64,000 nt of DNA, taken from contig NC_052496.1 of NCBI RefSeq assembly GCF_009730915.1, forward strand, positions 1,225,875 through 1,289,874, given 5' to 3'. The notes under the pieces were generated by a model. It had not been told where the DNA came from. It searched no databases and worked only from the letters and a program-made list of their open reading frames with translations. Positions within the stretch are counted from its first letter, which is position 1. Each line of letters begins with the position of its first letter. This DNA is from Dioscorea cayenensis subsp. rotundata (taxonomy: Eukaryota; Streptophyta; Magnoliopsida; Dioscoreales; Dioscoreaceae). Positions 1-10,018 of this stretch are shown here, one piece after another. The position numbers were made by a program, and so were the translations under genes.

Positions 1-1299
1 TTGTAGGCATGTAATTCTTGACGATGGACTTCAGCTGCCAAGTCTTCGTAAGAACAAGATGTTTCTCTTCCTGCCCCAATAAAAGCTTCCACTTCATCAT
101 CTTGACTTTCCAATTCAGGGGTTGGACTACTTACTGGATGATCAGCTGACTCATTTGGAATACTGCTAATACTACAACTACCAACAGATTCAGAATCATT
201 AGAGTCTAAACTCCCTAGAAAGAAATATCTGTCTTCATTAGGCCTTGCCCAGTCTGAGTCTGTTTCAAAAAATTCAGTTGCCCTATTGTTGTTTAAGGAA
301 GAATTCATGTAGTTTCCACCGAGCAGTTTACACGGTGAAGCAACGGCATTTACCTTTTTTAGGGATTTTGATGAAGCCATTACAGTCATTGTTTTGCATC
401 TTCCCTCTTTCTTGACAGTTCCAATCATCCTACAGGCTCCAATACCATCCTCAACAGGTGGAAGACAAATCCGGCATCTTTTCTTCAGGTTGATGGCATA
501 ATCTGCAGCATCATAATGTTTTTTGGCAAAAGATAAACCATCTCCAGAACAGTTTCTCGACTCAAGACATGACTGAGGCATCCCATTGCTTACATTCCTA
601 TTCTTTGACTGTCCTTTTATGGTTCCATTGTCACATTTCCTAGGCTCCTGAAAAAAAAATCATGAAATTGTAAAAACCATAAAAGGAACAGGAGAACAGT
701 CCAGAATCCTAATTAATGACAAGGAATTTTTCAGATGACTTGAGGACAAAAGAATGCTATCTGCATGAGATGCAGTATGCACAAACTAACTCTTTCCTGA
801 TAAATGCCAATTTGAACGATTAAAAAAAACTCTCCAATCATATCCCTTAATTAAGAAAAGGTTCATGGCAAAATATAAAATGAGATGTAGGTGCAACTAC
901 CTGATGAATAACAACCCATTTGTTGTCCTGCCAATCTTGCTGCAGCCGAATATTTGACATGTGGGCTCTGGTAACCTTAGTTGCCCCAAGAATCCTAACT
1001 GAGATCAAACCTCCATAAGCAACCTCTGTCACTTCTGCGACACTCCATGAGTTATTTTCAAAGACCTCAACAGAATCACCGGGGACCAAACTCCCAGGAC
1101 TATCTATTGGAGGAGGGCATGGCCTAATGGCCTTTCGCGGTACTCTTTCAATGGCATCACCCCTGTCAAATAAGGGGATATCATACTGCACTTGATAGGT
1201 ATGACCATTCCCTGAGATGATCTTAGCACAGCGCCAGGAGTGCACGGGTACCTCCTTCAGGCTCAAGATCTCAACCTTGTTTCCTTTCTTCAATCTCAT
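1..1299 (-). CDS. Agenet/Tudor-like and ENT domain protein (3' end beyond the window)
   Basis: This is probably a nuclear chromatin-associated protein: Agenet domains are plant Tudor-like histone or RNA readers, and ENT is the EMSY N-terminal fold. Read on the minus strand, exon A is 1307-901 with the ATG at 1299, and exon B runs from 647 off the left edge. The intron between them has a GT donor at 900-899 and a CAG acceptor at 650-648, and the reading frame continues across it. Exon A holds two Agenet-like blocks: 'KGNKVEILS...VHSWRCAKII' and 'PGDSVEVFENNSWSVAEV'. Exon B is a low-complexity linker with a possible cysteine cluster (CRICLPP). It then enters 'YEDLAAEVHRQELHAYK', which resembles the start of an ENT domain, at the window edge. 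Exon B is open all the way to base 1. The Agenet-then-ENT order fits plant ENT/Tudor-like proteins rather than EML proteins, where ENT comes first. The function is inferred from domains only. Confidence 0.85.
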
Positions 1300-1307
1300 G
1301 ATTGAAC

Positions 1308-2212
1308 CTGTATCAAAACTAAAATTACTTGAGAAACTCAGCCCAATGATTGGGAATTAAAAAAAAACTAACTTTAGATCAAGTCACAGACGCAATAACA
1401 TAAAATAAATAAATAAATAAATAAAATAAAGGACTGGATCGAATGAAATATAGTGAAATTGTTTTTCAAGGAGTCATCTATTCTAGAAGGATTCATGAGA
1501 GAGAAACATCAAACGATGCAATCAAGATAAGGTTGCAGAAGTACATGTAGCTATGTGTGAAATCTTGCATACTTCTAATTCCAGGTGATCCTGATCCAAC
1601 ACAGAAAGCTTGCACGCATACACTGGCAATCAAGGAACTCACATACGAATAATAATAGATTAATAATAATAATAACAAATACGATCAGGAACAGGATCAA
1701 TTTTTTCTTTGAAAAAACTGAAAATAAAATAAACTTTGTTTCTCTAGAATCATCCACGAGGAAATGAGTTCAAAGAATCCCTGCAAAACAAAAGAATGAT
1801 CACACGATCAACACCCATCGTTACCAATCGCGATCACTCAACAACCGTAGCATCAAAAACACCGATGCTCACTGGTTTCTTCAAATACTAACTAATCACC
1901 ATGAGTTCATCATCACAAAGAATCCCCAGGACACCAGTTCTAATGTCCTAATGTCCAATCATTAAACAACATAGAAACAAAAAACTCCAAGAAACAGAAA
2001 TCACCATAAAAAAAAAAAAATAACCTTTTTATATTAACACCATATAAAGTGAACCAGACCAGCGGAGGAAAAACAATATATCAGAGAAAAAAAAGGAAAG
2101 ATCATCGAGCGATCAAAACCTGCGAAACAGCCCAAACCAAGCATAGACACCAAACCACACTGCTAATCAAATTGCAACGAGAAAGAGAAGGAAAAAAATA
2201 ATTTGCACGCAC
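1308..2212 (-). other. Leader intron of the Agenet/ENT gene
   Basis: This AT-rich stretch lies between the proposed untranslated exon and the first coding exon. It contains an (AATA)n run near 1402-1428 and a T-rich segment. The short open frames inside it have no family resemblance. Confidence 0.45.
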
Positions 2213-2345
2213 CTTTGGACGATGATTGCAGCACCTCGAAATTAATCGAAGAAGAAGAAGAAGAAGAAGAAGAAGAAAATAAGAGCAAGATTCGTTTCTT
2301 TGCTGTGAAGCTGTTGTTGCCGGAGGCCGAATTCACGGTTAACTT
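2213..2345 (-). other. Probable 5' untranslated exon of the Agenet/ENT gene
   Basis: On the minus strand a GAA/TTC-rich tract is followed by a sequence ending at a good donor (CAAAG|GTGCG, with the donor GT at 2212-2211). An acceptor CAG at 1310-1308 lies 8 bases before the ATG of the coding exon. This implies a leader exon and a 0.9-kb 5'-UTR intron (1308-2212). The transcription start is not determined. The (GAA)n run at about 2248-2277 lies inside this exon. Confidence 0.5.
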
Positions 2346-3389
2346 GGGAGCAAATTTTAGGAGAAATTAAACATATTGGGATTTTTATATGCGTTTTTCT
2401 TTTTCTTTATTTTTGATTTAGTTATGGCGAAGGCGAAGACGAAGGCGTGCGTCTCAAGTTCAACAAAAAGCCTTCCCACAGTTCCCGTCGACCGTTAGAT
2501 CCTCACGATTCCTGTTTTGTCATCCTGCCCATTTTGGGCCCGAGCCGGGTCAGCTAACACGCGTGCCGGCCCGGAAACAATAACCAACCTGTACTTCATT
2601 GGGCCTATTTTTACGGTGGACTAGGCCGGTTACAGGTAGGCCTCTGGCCCAGTTAACTGGTCCTCTAGTCATTGGGCCTATTTTTTTTTTTTCATACAAG
2701 ACCCAGAATCTTTAGCCCAAATTTGGTATATATTTATTGATTAATTTACATATATTATATATACCCAATCTTGGTATCATCCTATTAGCATAAACTTGCT
2801 CTCACATATTATACATATGACTCTAGTTGTTTCAATTTCTTTTAAATTCTTTTTGATGGTTTGACTATAAATGTGAATCTCGATCAAATAAAAAGAATGA
2901 TAGAGGCATAGTTTGTTTTGTGAATCTATCAATAACAAATATCTCATGAAGCAAAGATGAAAAGATCAAACTGAATGCATAATATTTTTATTTTTTATTT
3001 TTTTGGAAAGTGTTTTAGCATTGAAATAAAATAGCGTGTATAACGCATTGTCAAAGTATATACCATAGTAGTCAAATCCGATCTGGACATTGACCCGATC
3101 AAGTTCAGGATCAGGGTCGATATGTTCGATTGGGTTGAATCGGGGTCAATAATAAAATATTTAAAAAATATATTATAATAATTAATAATGATAAAAAATA
3201 ATATAACTTATATTTTAATAATTAAAAAAACATAATTAATTAAATATTTTATTTAAAATTTTTATTTTATATATATTCGTTGATTTTAAAAATATTTAAA
3301 ATATAATTAAATTTAATATTTAAAGTTTTAATTTTATATAAAATATTTAAAAATAGAATAAAATATTAAAAAACCCTAATCATCTCCCA
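2346..3389. other. Divergent intergenic region with site II-type motifs
   Basis: About 1 kb separates the two divergently transcribed genes (Agenet/ENT to the left, TAF7 to the right). The left half is GC-richer and carries TGGGCC/GGGCCT motifs, including two copies of CATTGGGCCTATTTTT starting near 2597 and 2670. The right half (about 3060-3380) is extremely AT-rich. It is preceded by short related words (GACCCGATC, GGGTCGATAT, GGGGTCAATA) that look like the edge of a degraded repeat. No gene is seen. Confidence 0.5.
2597..2686. promoter_or_regulatory. Pair of site II-like (TGGGCC) motifs
   Basis: Two near-identical 16-base words with a TTGGGCCTA core lie about 73 bases apart, and a third GGGCCC lies near 2534. 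TGGGCY motifs are the known 'site II' elements of plant promoters for housekeeping and proliferation genes, bound by TCP factors. The position between two divergent nuclear-function genes fits, but no binding is shown. Confidence 0.4.
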
Positions 3390-3662
3390 CACTTCTCTCT
3401 TGGGACTCTCAAAGAAGAAAAAAAAAAAAATTCCCTACTCTCTCTTGACTCACGAAAGAGGGAAAAAAATCAGTGTTCTCTCTTTCTCTTTCGCGTCTCT
3501 CTCTCGTCTTTTGGATCGTACGCGGGCCTCTGGTAAGCAAAAGCGCAAAACTCCCGAACGGCCTCAATTGAAAACCCTATTTCTTCAGTTATATTTGGGA
3601 ATTGGGATGATGATTTTGTAGGTTTGGAGTCAGGAGGAGATTAGAGTGTTTGATTGTGGGGG

Positions 3663-4386
3663 ATGGAAGAACAGTTCATTCTCCGGGTCCCTCCGTCTGT
3701 TTCCGAAAGGATCGAACGCCTTTTGAACGACAGTTCCGCTTCTTCTTCGTCCGAGGATGCCTCACTTGATCTTTCCTTCACGGGTACTAATTACCATCAA
3801 TGCCTGACACTGTTTCCATAGTTTGCATATACACACTTGTTGATAGAGTATTATCGATCATCATGAAATCAATCTTTCTCTATTGATACTTATCTTTGGC
3901 GTCAGGTCTCCATTTATTCATGTCATGCAGCATGCTCTCAAAGTTTGATTTTTGTTTCATAGGATGATAGTATGATAAATCCCAAGTGGATGGTCATGCT
4001 CTATTGAGAACGACCTAGTCATTTATTAAGAGCATTGGGGATCATTGGATACGATACCGGAGACCCTGATCCAGTGATCCTTCCTATGTTTAATTATTCT
4101 AATATAATCAGAGTGAAGTGTTTGATGTAGAGGTTTGAAACTAAAATTTTCTACTTTCCTGGTTAAACTTGGATCTGACAGCAGTTTCTTAGGAGACGGA
4201 GAGTCACTTGTCAAGTCAATTGCAATTACATGTTATATGGAATTTAGACCTTTTTTTTAAAAAAATAGTTTTTTCCATGCTATATTATTTTTTCCCCCAA
4301 GACAATGTCTAGCTTGTGTTCGTGAGTGTGAACACATAGACCCATTTAATTGCCTGTTGAAATCTTTATACAGCCTTTTTCTTGTG

Positions 4387-4418
<32 letters not shown>

Positions 4419-5369
4419 TGCAGAGGATGGAAGGAGTGGTACATTTCAAATTGGCAATGAAAAGTTTTCTGCCTCCCTCTTGGATCTCCCTACTGTGGTG
4501 GAATCCTACAAAACATATGATGATAATGTGCTAATAAAAACGGCTGACATTGGTCAGGTTATACACACTCCAATTCCCATGTATTACACAATCAAATGAC
4601 CATATGGGGATTAGATTCTCATCTTATGAGTGTTAGGCAGATAATCATGGTAAGGGAAGAAGGAGATCCTGCTCCCGAAGGGATTGAGTGCAAACATGGC
4701 CTTACCCCTCCCATGAGAGATGCTCGGAAGCGAAGGTTCCGCAGAGAACCTGATCTGAATGTATGACATTAAACTCATTTGTTTATTTGTTTTCCATATG
4801 ATTGGTCATATTTTGTTTTCTTACGCAAGACTCTTTACTCTGCAGCCTGAACTTGTCCAGCGCGTGGAGAAAGATCTGCTGAACATAATGTCTGGTGGAA
4901 CAGTAGAGAATCATATTCATGGTCTATCCTGTGACTCAACACATTTCTTCTAATGAAAACATGCTTGCTAGATTTATTAGTTGTAAGATTGCAATTAGAG
5001 ACTTACTTATGGACTATCAACACTAGAACACTTATCAATATGATTAGTAGTTGATGCAAAAAAAAAAAAAAAGACTTGTAGCCAATTGAATATGCATTAT
5101 ATAAGGTGAAACAATATATTTATTTTTCTGGACGCAGCCATCCAGACCGTTGTCTTAATTCAGTCATGTCATGGATGACAAAGCACTTTTAGACAACTAT
5201 TTGTTTGTAAATCTCTAACAAAGCAGGCTTGCTTTCAGGGGGCGAGCGAGTAAAGGCCAATCCAGCACCTGCCCCAAAACCTGATGCCATCCCTGTGGAG
5301 GCTGCAGTGAACAATGGTGAAGCTGAAAGAAGTGATTCTGATGATTCACTGGAACCAGAAGAAAATTGA
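3663..5369 (+). CDS. TAF7: Transcription initiation factor TFIID subunit 7 (TAF7)
   Basis: TAF7 is a TFIID subunit that contacts TAF1 in the nucleus and regulates its activity during RNA polymerase II initiation. Five coding exons are read as 3663-3783, 4424-4557, 4641-4760, 4846-4921 and 5227-5369. All have GT..AG borders and one continuous frame of 197 residues, close to the roughly 200 residues usual for plant TAF7. The TAFII55 N-terminal domain is plain: 'MEEQFILRVPPSVSERIERL' at the start, 'LLDLPTVVESYKTYDD', 'IKTADIGQ', 'HGLTPPMRDARKRRFRREPD' and 'VEKDLLNIMSGGTVEN'. The C-terminus is a short acidic/serine tail ending SDSDDSLEPEEN. A GT follows immediately after the stop codon, so a 3'-UTR intron is possible. 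An (AT)n run in intron 1 abuts the exon 2 acceptor. No inactivating change is seen. Confidence 0.95.
4387..4412. repeat. (AT)n microsatellite in TAF7 intron 1
   Basis: An uninterrupted AT dinucleotide run ends about 11 bases before the exon 2 acceptor. Length variation here would be close to the splice site. Confidence 0.9.
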
Positions 5370-7626
5370 GGTAATCCACCTGTAATCCCCAGTACTGACA
5401 GTGAAAGTTGAAATACTGAATTATGCTGTACTCAAGGTTTTTGCTTTGCCTTTATGTTTGGGAAGGAATGGGTGCCTAGGATATAATAATGTATTTTGGC
5501 CCTTTGATTGTCCTAAGAGCTCCTGATTACTATTTCTCTTCATGCCATACATTGTTTGGATGAATCCCTGTATGATTGGCTTGTGTCTTTTCCCTCGTTT
5601 GGTTTTTATTTGATTTGGAGCTTAATAAATTTGGTTTTCTGGTTGCTGTTAGAAGCATTCATGGAGGAAGCGCAAACCTGATGCGTCTTGGATGGCTGCA
5701 CCCGCAATTATGCTATTGCTGTGAATTGTTCCTAAGTTGGAGTAGAGAAGACGCGTTTGAGAGTATTCAGCAGTCCTTCTATTCTGCATTAATGTTTGTA
5801 CTTGAGATTGCAACATAGGAGACAAGTACTAAGATTATGCAGTGCTCAATATTTCGTTGTAGGAATCTACTGATTGTGGCTTGTAATTTGTGTGTAGTAC
5901 TTTTTTTCTTTTTTGTTGAAGAAGCTTACCCTTTATTACTTCATTCCCCGGTTTTATCTTTAGTAATTGTGAAATTGTAATTCAGTCCTTGATTGGTGTT
6001 CTGCGTGCTACATAGACTTATTCAAATGAACATGTTTCTAATCACGTATCTGCTCAATGTACCTTGTAATATTCAATCTTGTATTGGCCTTGATCAACAA
6101 AGCAGCATAGCTAAGCATTGATGGAAAGCTGTGTGGGCAAGTCTGAATCATTTGTAGTGCGAAAGGTTCGATGAGAAAATCAACAGACACATCTACCACC
6201 TTCACTCACATTTAGAATGGTGTTATTTCTTACTCATATTTAGAAGAAGGTAATTCTTTCCCTTGCTAGAGGCATCTACTATCTTCATATTAGAATAGTA
6301 ATTTTTTCTCTTATTAAAGGTGGTAATTCTTTCTTTTGCTAGACACATCTACTATCTTCATATTAGAATATGGCTAATATTCACATGTAACACACAGTTA
6401 GAGCTAGTTTTTGAGCTCATTATTCTACATACTTATGTACAGTTTGAGGCTGCTTGTCTTTATGAAAAGCAGCATATGATTGCTTCATCTTATCACCAGT
6501 GTTTCTTAATCTCGTGATTCCATGTTTCTAACGTTTCTCTAACTTGATTAAAGAGGAAGCATTTTGCATTTGATCTAGGTAGAGGAATGTCGCCCTTGTG
6601 GATACTTCTCAATGTTGTGAATTACCAGTCTGGACTCTAGACTGTTGGCGGCATCTTTAAATGAAAGAATTGAAGACAACTTTGAGAAAAGATCTTGAAA
6701 TTTCATATTAGCTCTGGATAGTGATGGTGTTTATGATAAACATATATCAAAATTTCGTATTAGCTTTGGGTATTTGGAAATTTCTTAGTATTTTGAGGAT
6801 GTACCTTAAGTCATCAATATGCAAAAGGTTTGGAGTGAAGATAAATTTGTTGTTGCTTGTTTGATTGTGATGAGCATGAAGCAAGGTTTAGCTACAGATC
6901 CCTGTATTGTCTACTTGGTATAACCTTTTATCACCAAGGAACCTGTTGCATAGTATACATTATTTATGCTGTAGCCACTACTTTCTATGAATGGCTAAAC
7001 TTTCTGTGGATAATACCTATATAAGACGAGTAAACTTCTCTTTTAATATTTTGGATATGATGAACTGATCACAAAATTCTGTTTTCATGAATTTAACACA
7101 TTTTTTAACATCTAATGCATGATGGAGTTGGAAATCAAGGATTAGTTAATAATATCTTTGTGCAGAATTTATTTGGATGGTATGGCCTGCACAATAAACA
7201 TTATTTCAAGAATACCTTTAGATACAAGATAATTTTTAAAAGGATGAATCATAAAGAATAGCATTTGGAGTGGGAGTTCTAGTCCTCTGGGTTTGAAGTG
7301 GTTTGGTGATATGACTAGCAATTAACTCTGTGCAGGCTATCATTGGATATCAACTATTTCTTTATAAGACCAGTTTTTTTTCAGTCAGATGTCAACCAGG
7401 TGGCAACCCTCTTGTTTGGGCTTAGAACATTAAGAGCTTGCCTTATAATTTCATCATAGCATAATAATTCTTGTTGTTGTTGTTGTTGTTGTTCTCTTAC
7501 CTTTAATGACAAGATATCTTCTGTCATTAGTTGATTTTGAAGATCCTGTGATTCTACATGTAGAAGGTTCTTTACGTGTTTGTAGGTTTGGAACTGTTTG
7601 ATTGATGCTTATTTTGTTTCTTTCAG
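5370..7626. other. TAF7 3' region and spacer up to the COX5B fragment
   Basis: The sequence after the TAF7 stop probably includes the 3' UTR, possibly spliced. The rest is AT-rich spacer. Three related blocks near 6180-6370 share the phrase 'catctactatcttcatattagaat', which marks a small local duplication. A (TTG)n run lies near 7471-7493. I looked here for the N-terminal exons of COX5B and did not find them. Confidence 0.5.
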
Positions 7627-8230
7627 GAAGCACCTGCTATCATTCAATCTTACTATGACAAGTGCCTAGTTGGCTGTCTTGGTGGTGAAGGTGGTAAGCA
7701 CCTATCATGAAAAGATTATCAGTGATCAGATAGTTGGATCACTAATTTTGATTTTTTTTTTTAATCTTGGGCTTTGATCTTGTGTTTCATTGTTGGTTAT
7801 CTATAATATGTCTTACAGCCCATCCTTAAAAAGATGCAGTCAAAACAACAAGGTATTTTTTCTCTATTTCTTGTTGTTGTTCAACTTGCTAATAACTTTG
7901 TTGGATATTTCTTGAATGTGTGGTGTTATGCAGGAGACGAGCATGATGTTTTCTGGTTTTGGCAAGAGAAAGGCAAGCCATATGAATGCCCTGTTTGCTT
8001 TCAGTATTTCCTGGTAATGGAAATATCATGATTGATTTATACTGCATGTTTAATGTACTTTGATCTTGACCTTGCGAATGAACTTAGATAGTTTGTCATG
8101 AACCCTGTGGATTGATCTACCTTCAGGTTCACAAGATAGAAGCTGTGATGAATTTTATAACTTTTTGCAGCTTGAAGTAATTGGTGCAGGAGGATCTCTT
8201 GATGGGCATGATGATGATCATCATCATTGA
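7627..8230 (+). pseudogene. COX5B: Cytochrome c oxidase subunit 5b, C-terminal three-exon fragment
   Basis: COX5b is a zinc-binding nuclear-encoded subunit of mitochondrial complex IV. Three exons are recognisable (7627-7693, 7934-8013, 8171-8230) with conserved phases and splice borders. They encode 68 residues from 'EAPAIIQSYYDK' through 'DEHDVFWFWQEKGKPYECPVC' and 'LEVIGAGGSLDGH' to the usual D/H-rich end. The exons for the mitochondrial presequence and the first half of the mature protein are not visible in the preceding 2.2 kb, and no ATG opens exon 1. Several positions differ from the form I know: a Leu after the VGC motif where Pro is usual, Gly where Glu is usual after GGEG, and Phe after CPVC where Ser is usual. 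I read this as a 5'-truncated copy with its intron structure kept, so it arose from a DNA duplication or deletion and not by retroposition. Very distant upstream exons cannot be excluded. Confidence 0.8.
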
Positions 8231-9135
8231 GGAGAGAATGCATGGCAGTATGGGCTGCTTGAAATAAGAATTGGCCTGACAGCAGTCACAGTCAAACTGT
8301 GCAGTTTCAGGTGATTTCTGGATAAGCCTTTTGATCTGTTAACTGGTTCCTTGCCCATGAGTTGGAATAGTGCTTTCTATTAGTTCTATTTTTTTCACTT
8401 CCATGACCTAAATGGCTTCTATTTGAGCCAGGTATCTCTTGGGAACCAGTAAGCATCCTTTTTTTGGTCCATACACATCTATTTTATTGGATCAGCAGTG
8501 AATCCTCTTTTCAAAGCACCTAATTCAGGGTTCTTGAATTGCTTGCAAGTATAATATGCTAATTAATTTATAAACTACTATTCTTGCATATATTCAAATT
8601 ATTCAGGGATATTTTTTATGGTGAATTATTCCAGTAAGTTTCCTATATCAATAGTTTCACGTGCTGTTTTGAGTATTGTCTTACAATGAAAATGGCTAAT
8701 GGCTTAATAGCTTCCTGTGTCTAATTGAGTGGAAGAGGTTGTTAGAGCTTTCATGTTATGTTTTCCTGTCTTATATTATAGCTAGAAATGACCTCCTTTG
8801 TTTGATGGGGGTACATGAGGTTATATGTTGTTACTGTGAGCTAGACTTGAAAAAGGATTTGTTGGGGGAATGAGTATAATAAGGAAACAGATTCTGCTGG
8901 ATTATTTGTGTACACAAGCTGGGTTGACTGCATCTTCCTGTAGCATACTGCCTGTATTGATTTCAATTTTATTTGTTTTGCTCTTGGCATATCCAGATCA
9001 GATGGTTTGGGATTTTCGACCCAAAAATTTACTACTGTTCTGATAGCACTTCCAATTTTATGTTGGTTTGCCAAATTACTTGGAATTATTAAAAAACTTC
9101 CTTCTGTACAGACTGTACTACCCATTTGGGCGATG
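8231..9135. other. Spacer after the COX5B fragment
   Basis: AT-rich sequence. The longest open frame, on the minus strand at 8841-9164, has no recognisable family and runs into the inverted repeat that follows. No gene is supported. Confidence 0.5.
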
Positions 9136-9329
9136 AAATTTGAGGTTTTTTTTCGATATTGCAAATTTTTTATTTAATTACTGAAATAGGTAAATTTTAA
9201 AAAAACTACATATTTAGGGAAAACGGTAACTTCATTACCGTTTTACCTAAATGTGTAATTTTTTTAAAACTTACCTATTTTCGTAATTAAATAAAAAATT
9301 TAATATTTTAAAAAAAAAGCCGAAATTTA
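9136..9329. repeat. Long near-perfect inverted repeat (foldback or MITE-like)
   Basis: The left arm from about 9136 is the reverse complement of the right arm ending about 9329. The inner ~65 bases of each arm match almost base for base, around a 4-base centre near 9232 (ACGGTAA-CTTC-ATTACCGT). The outer 25-30 bases match less well. Transcribed RNA would form a hairpin of about 95 base pairs. This looks like a small foldback transposon or MITE. No clear target-site duplication was found. Confidence 0.75.
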
Positions 9330-9810
9330 AAGGTACTCTCTTTCTTATTGAATAGATTGTGGTTTGAACTGGTGTTTCATAAAACACTATATTAAGTTAG
9401 AAATAGTTTTTAACCATGGGCGCATTGCTGTTATGGTCATTATTTTAATATCTTTAGAGCTCATTCAATGAACAGTCAATTCAACAGAATGTTTTTTTTT
9501 TATTTTTTATTTTGGGAAGATTGAGCAGGCAGCGGGAATCATGAATAGGTCACAAATAATCAAATTGTTATATGTTGCACAAGTTTTGCAAAGGTTGAAT
9601 GGCAATTTTTAATTATTTGTTGAATAAATCTCAGCTATCCTGTGGATCAGGGGAGCAATGCAATTTGAAGGCAGAAGAAGAATAGGTCCAGGTCCAGCTG
9701 GTGTGTATGCTGCTGACCTTTTGTACCGGCCGGTGGTGCCTTAGTTGGGGATATCATCATCGAACAAGGGGAGGGAAGATCAAACCAACCAACGGAGACA
9801 TCATCATCCA

Positions 9811-9849
<39 letters not shown>

Positions 9850-10018
9850 TACTGAAATTAAGCACTCGATCAGCATTAGGCAAACTATTTTAATAGCTGA
9901 GTGAAAAAGAAGACCTTGGACGAAGTCACATGCTGGCAAAAGCAAGAAACAAATACAAGAAACAAGGTCAAAAGAAGAAGCAGTGGGTGGCCGTGGTCCT
10001 CCGTTCAATGAATTTCCA
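9330..10018. other. Upstream region of the receptor-like kinase gene
   Basis: AT-rich spacer with an (AT)n run at about 9815-9843. Just before the kinase ATG is a purine-rich leader, roughly 9900-10018. The kinase frame stays open upstream to about 9983 but has no earlier ATG. No separate gene is seen. Confidence 0.5.

Noticed and set aside
3400-3621. Small plus-strand open frame before TAF7
   Set aside because: Low-complexity K/S/R-rich sequence from the TAF7 leader. The real TAF7 ATG is at 3663.
8841-9164. 107-residue minus-strand open frame
   Set aside because: It has no family resemblance, runs into the inverted repeat, and has no splice or promoter context.
9983-10018. Upstream extension of the kinase frame
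   Set aside because: No ATG exists there. The conserved start is at 10019.
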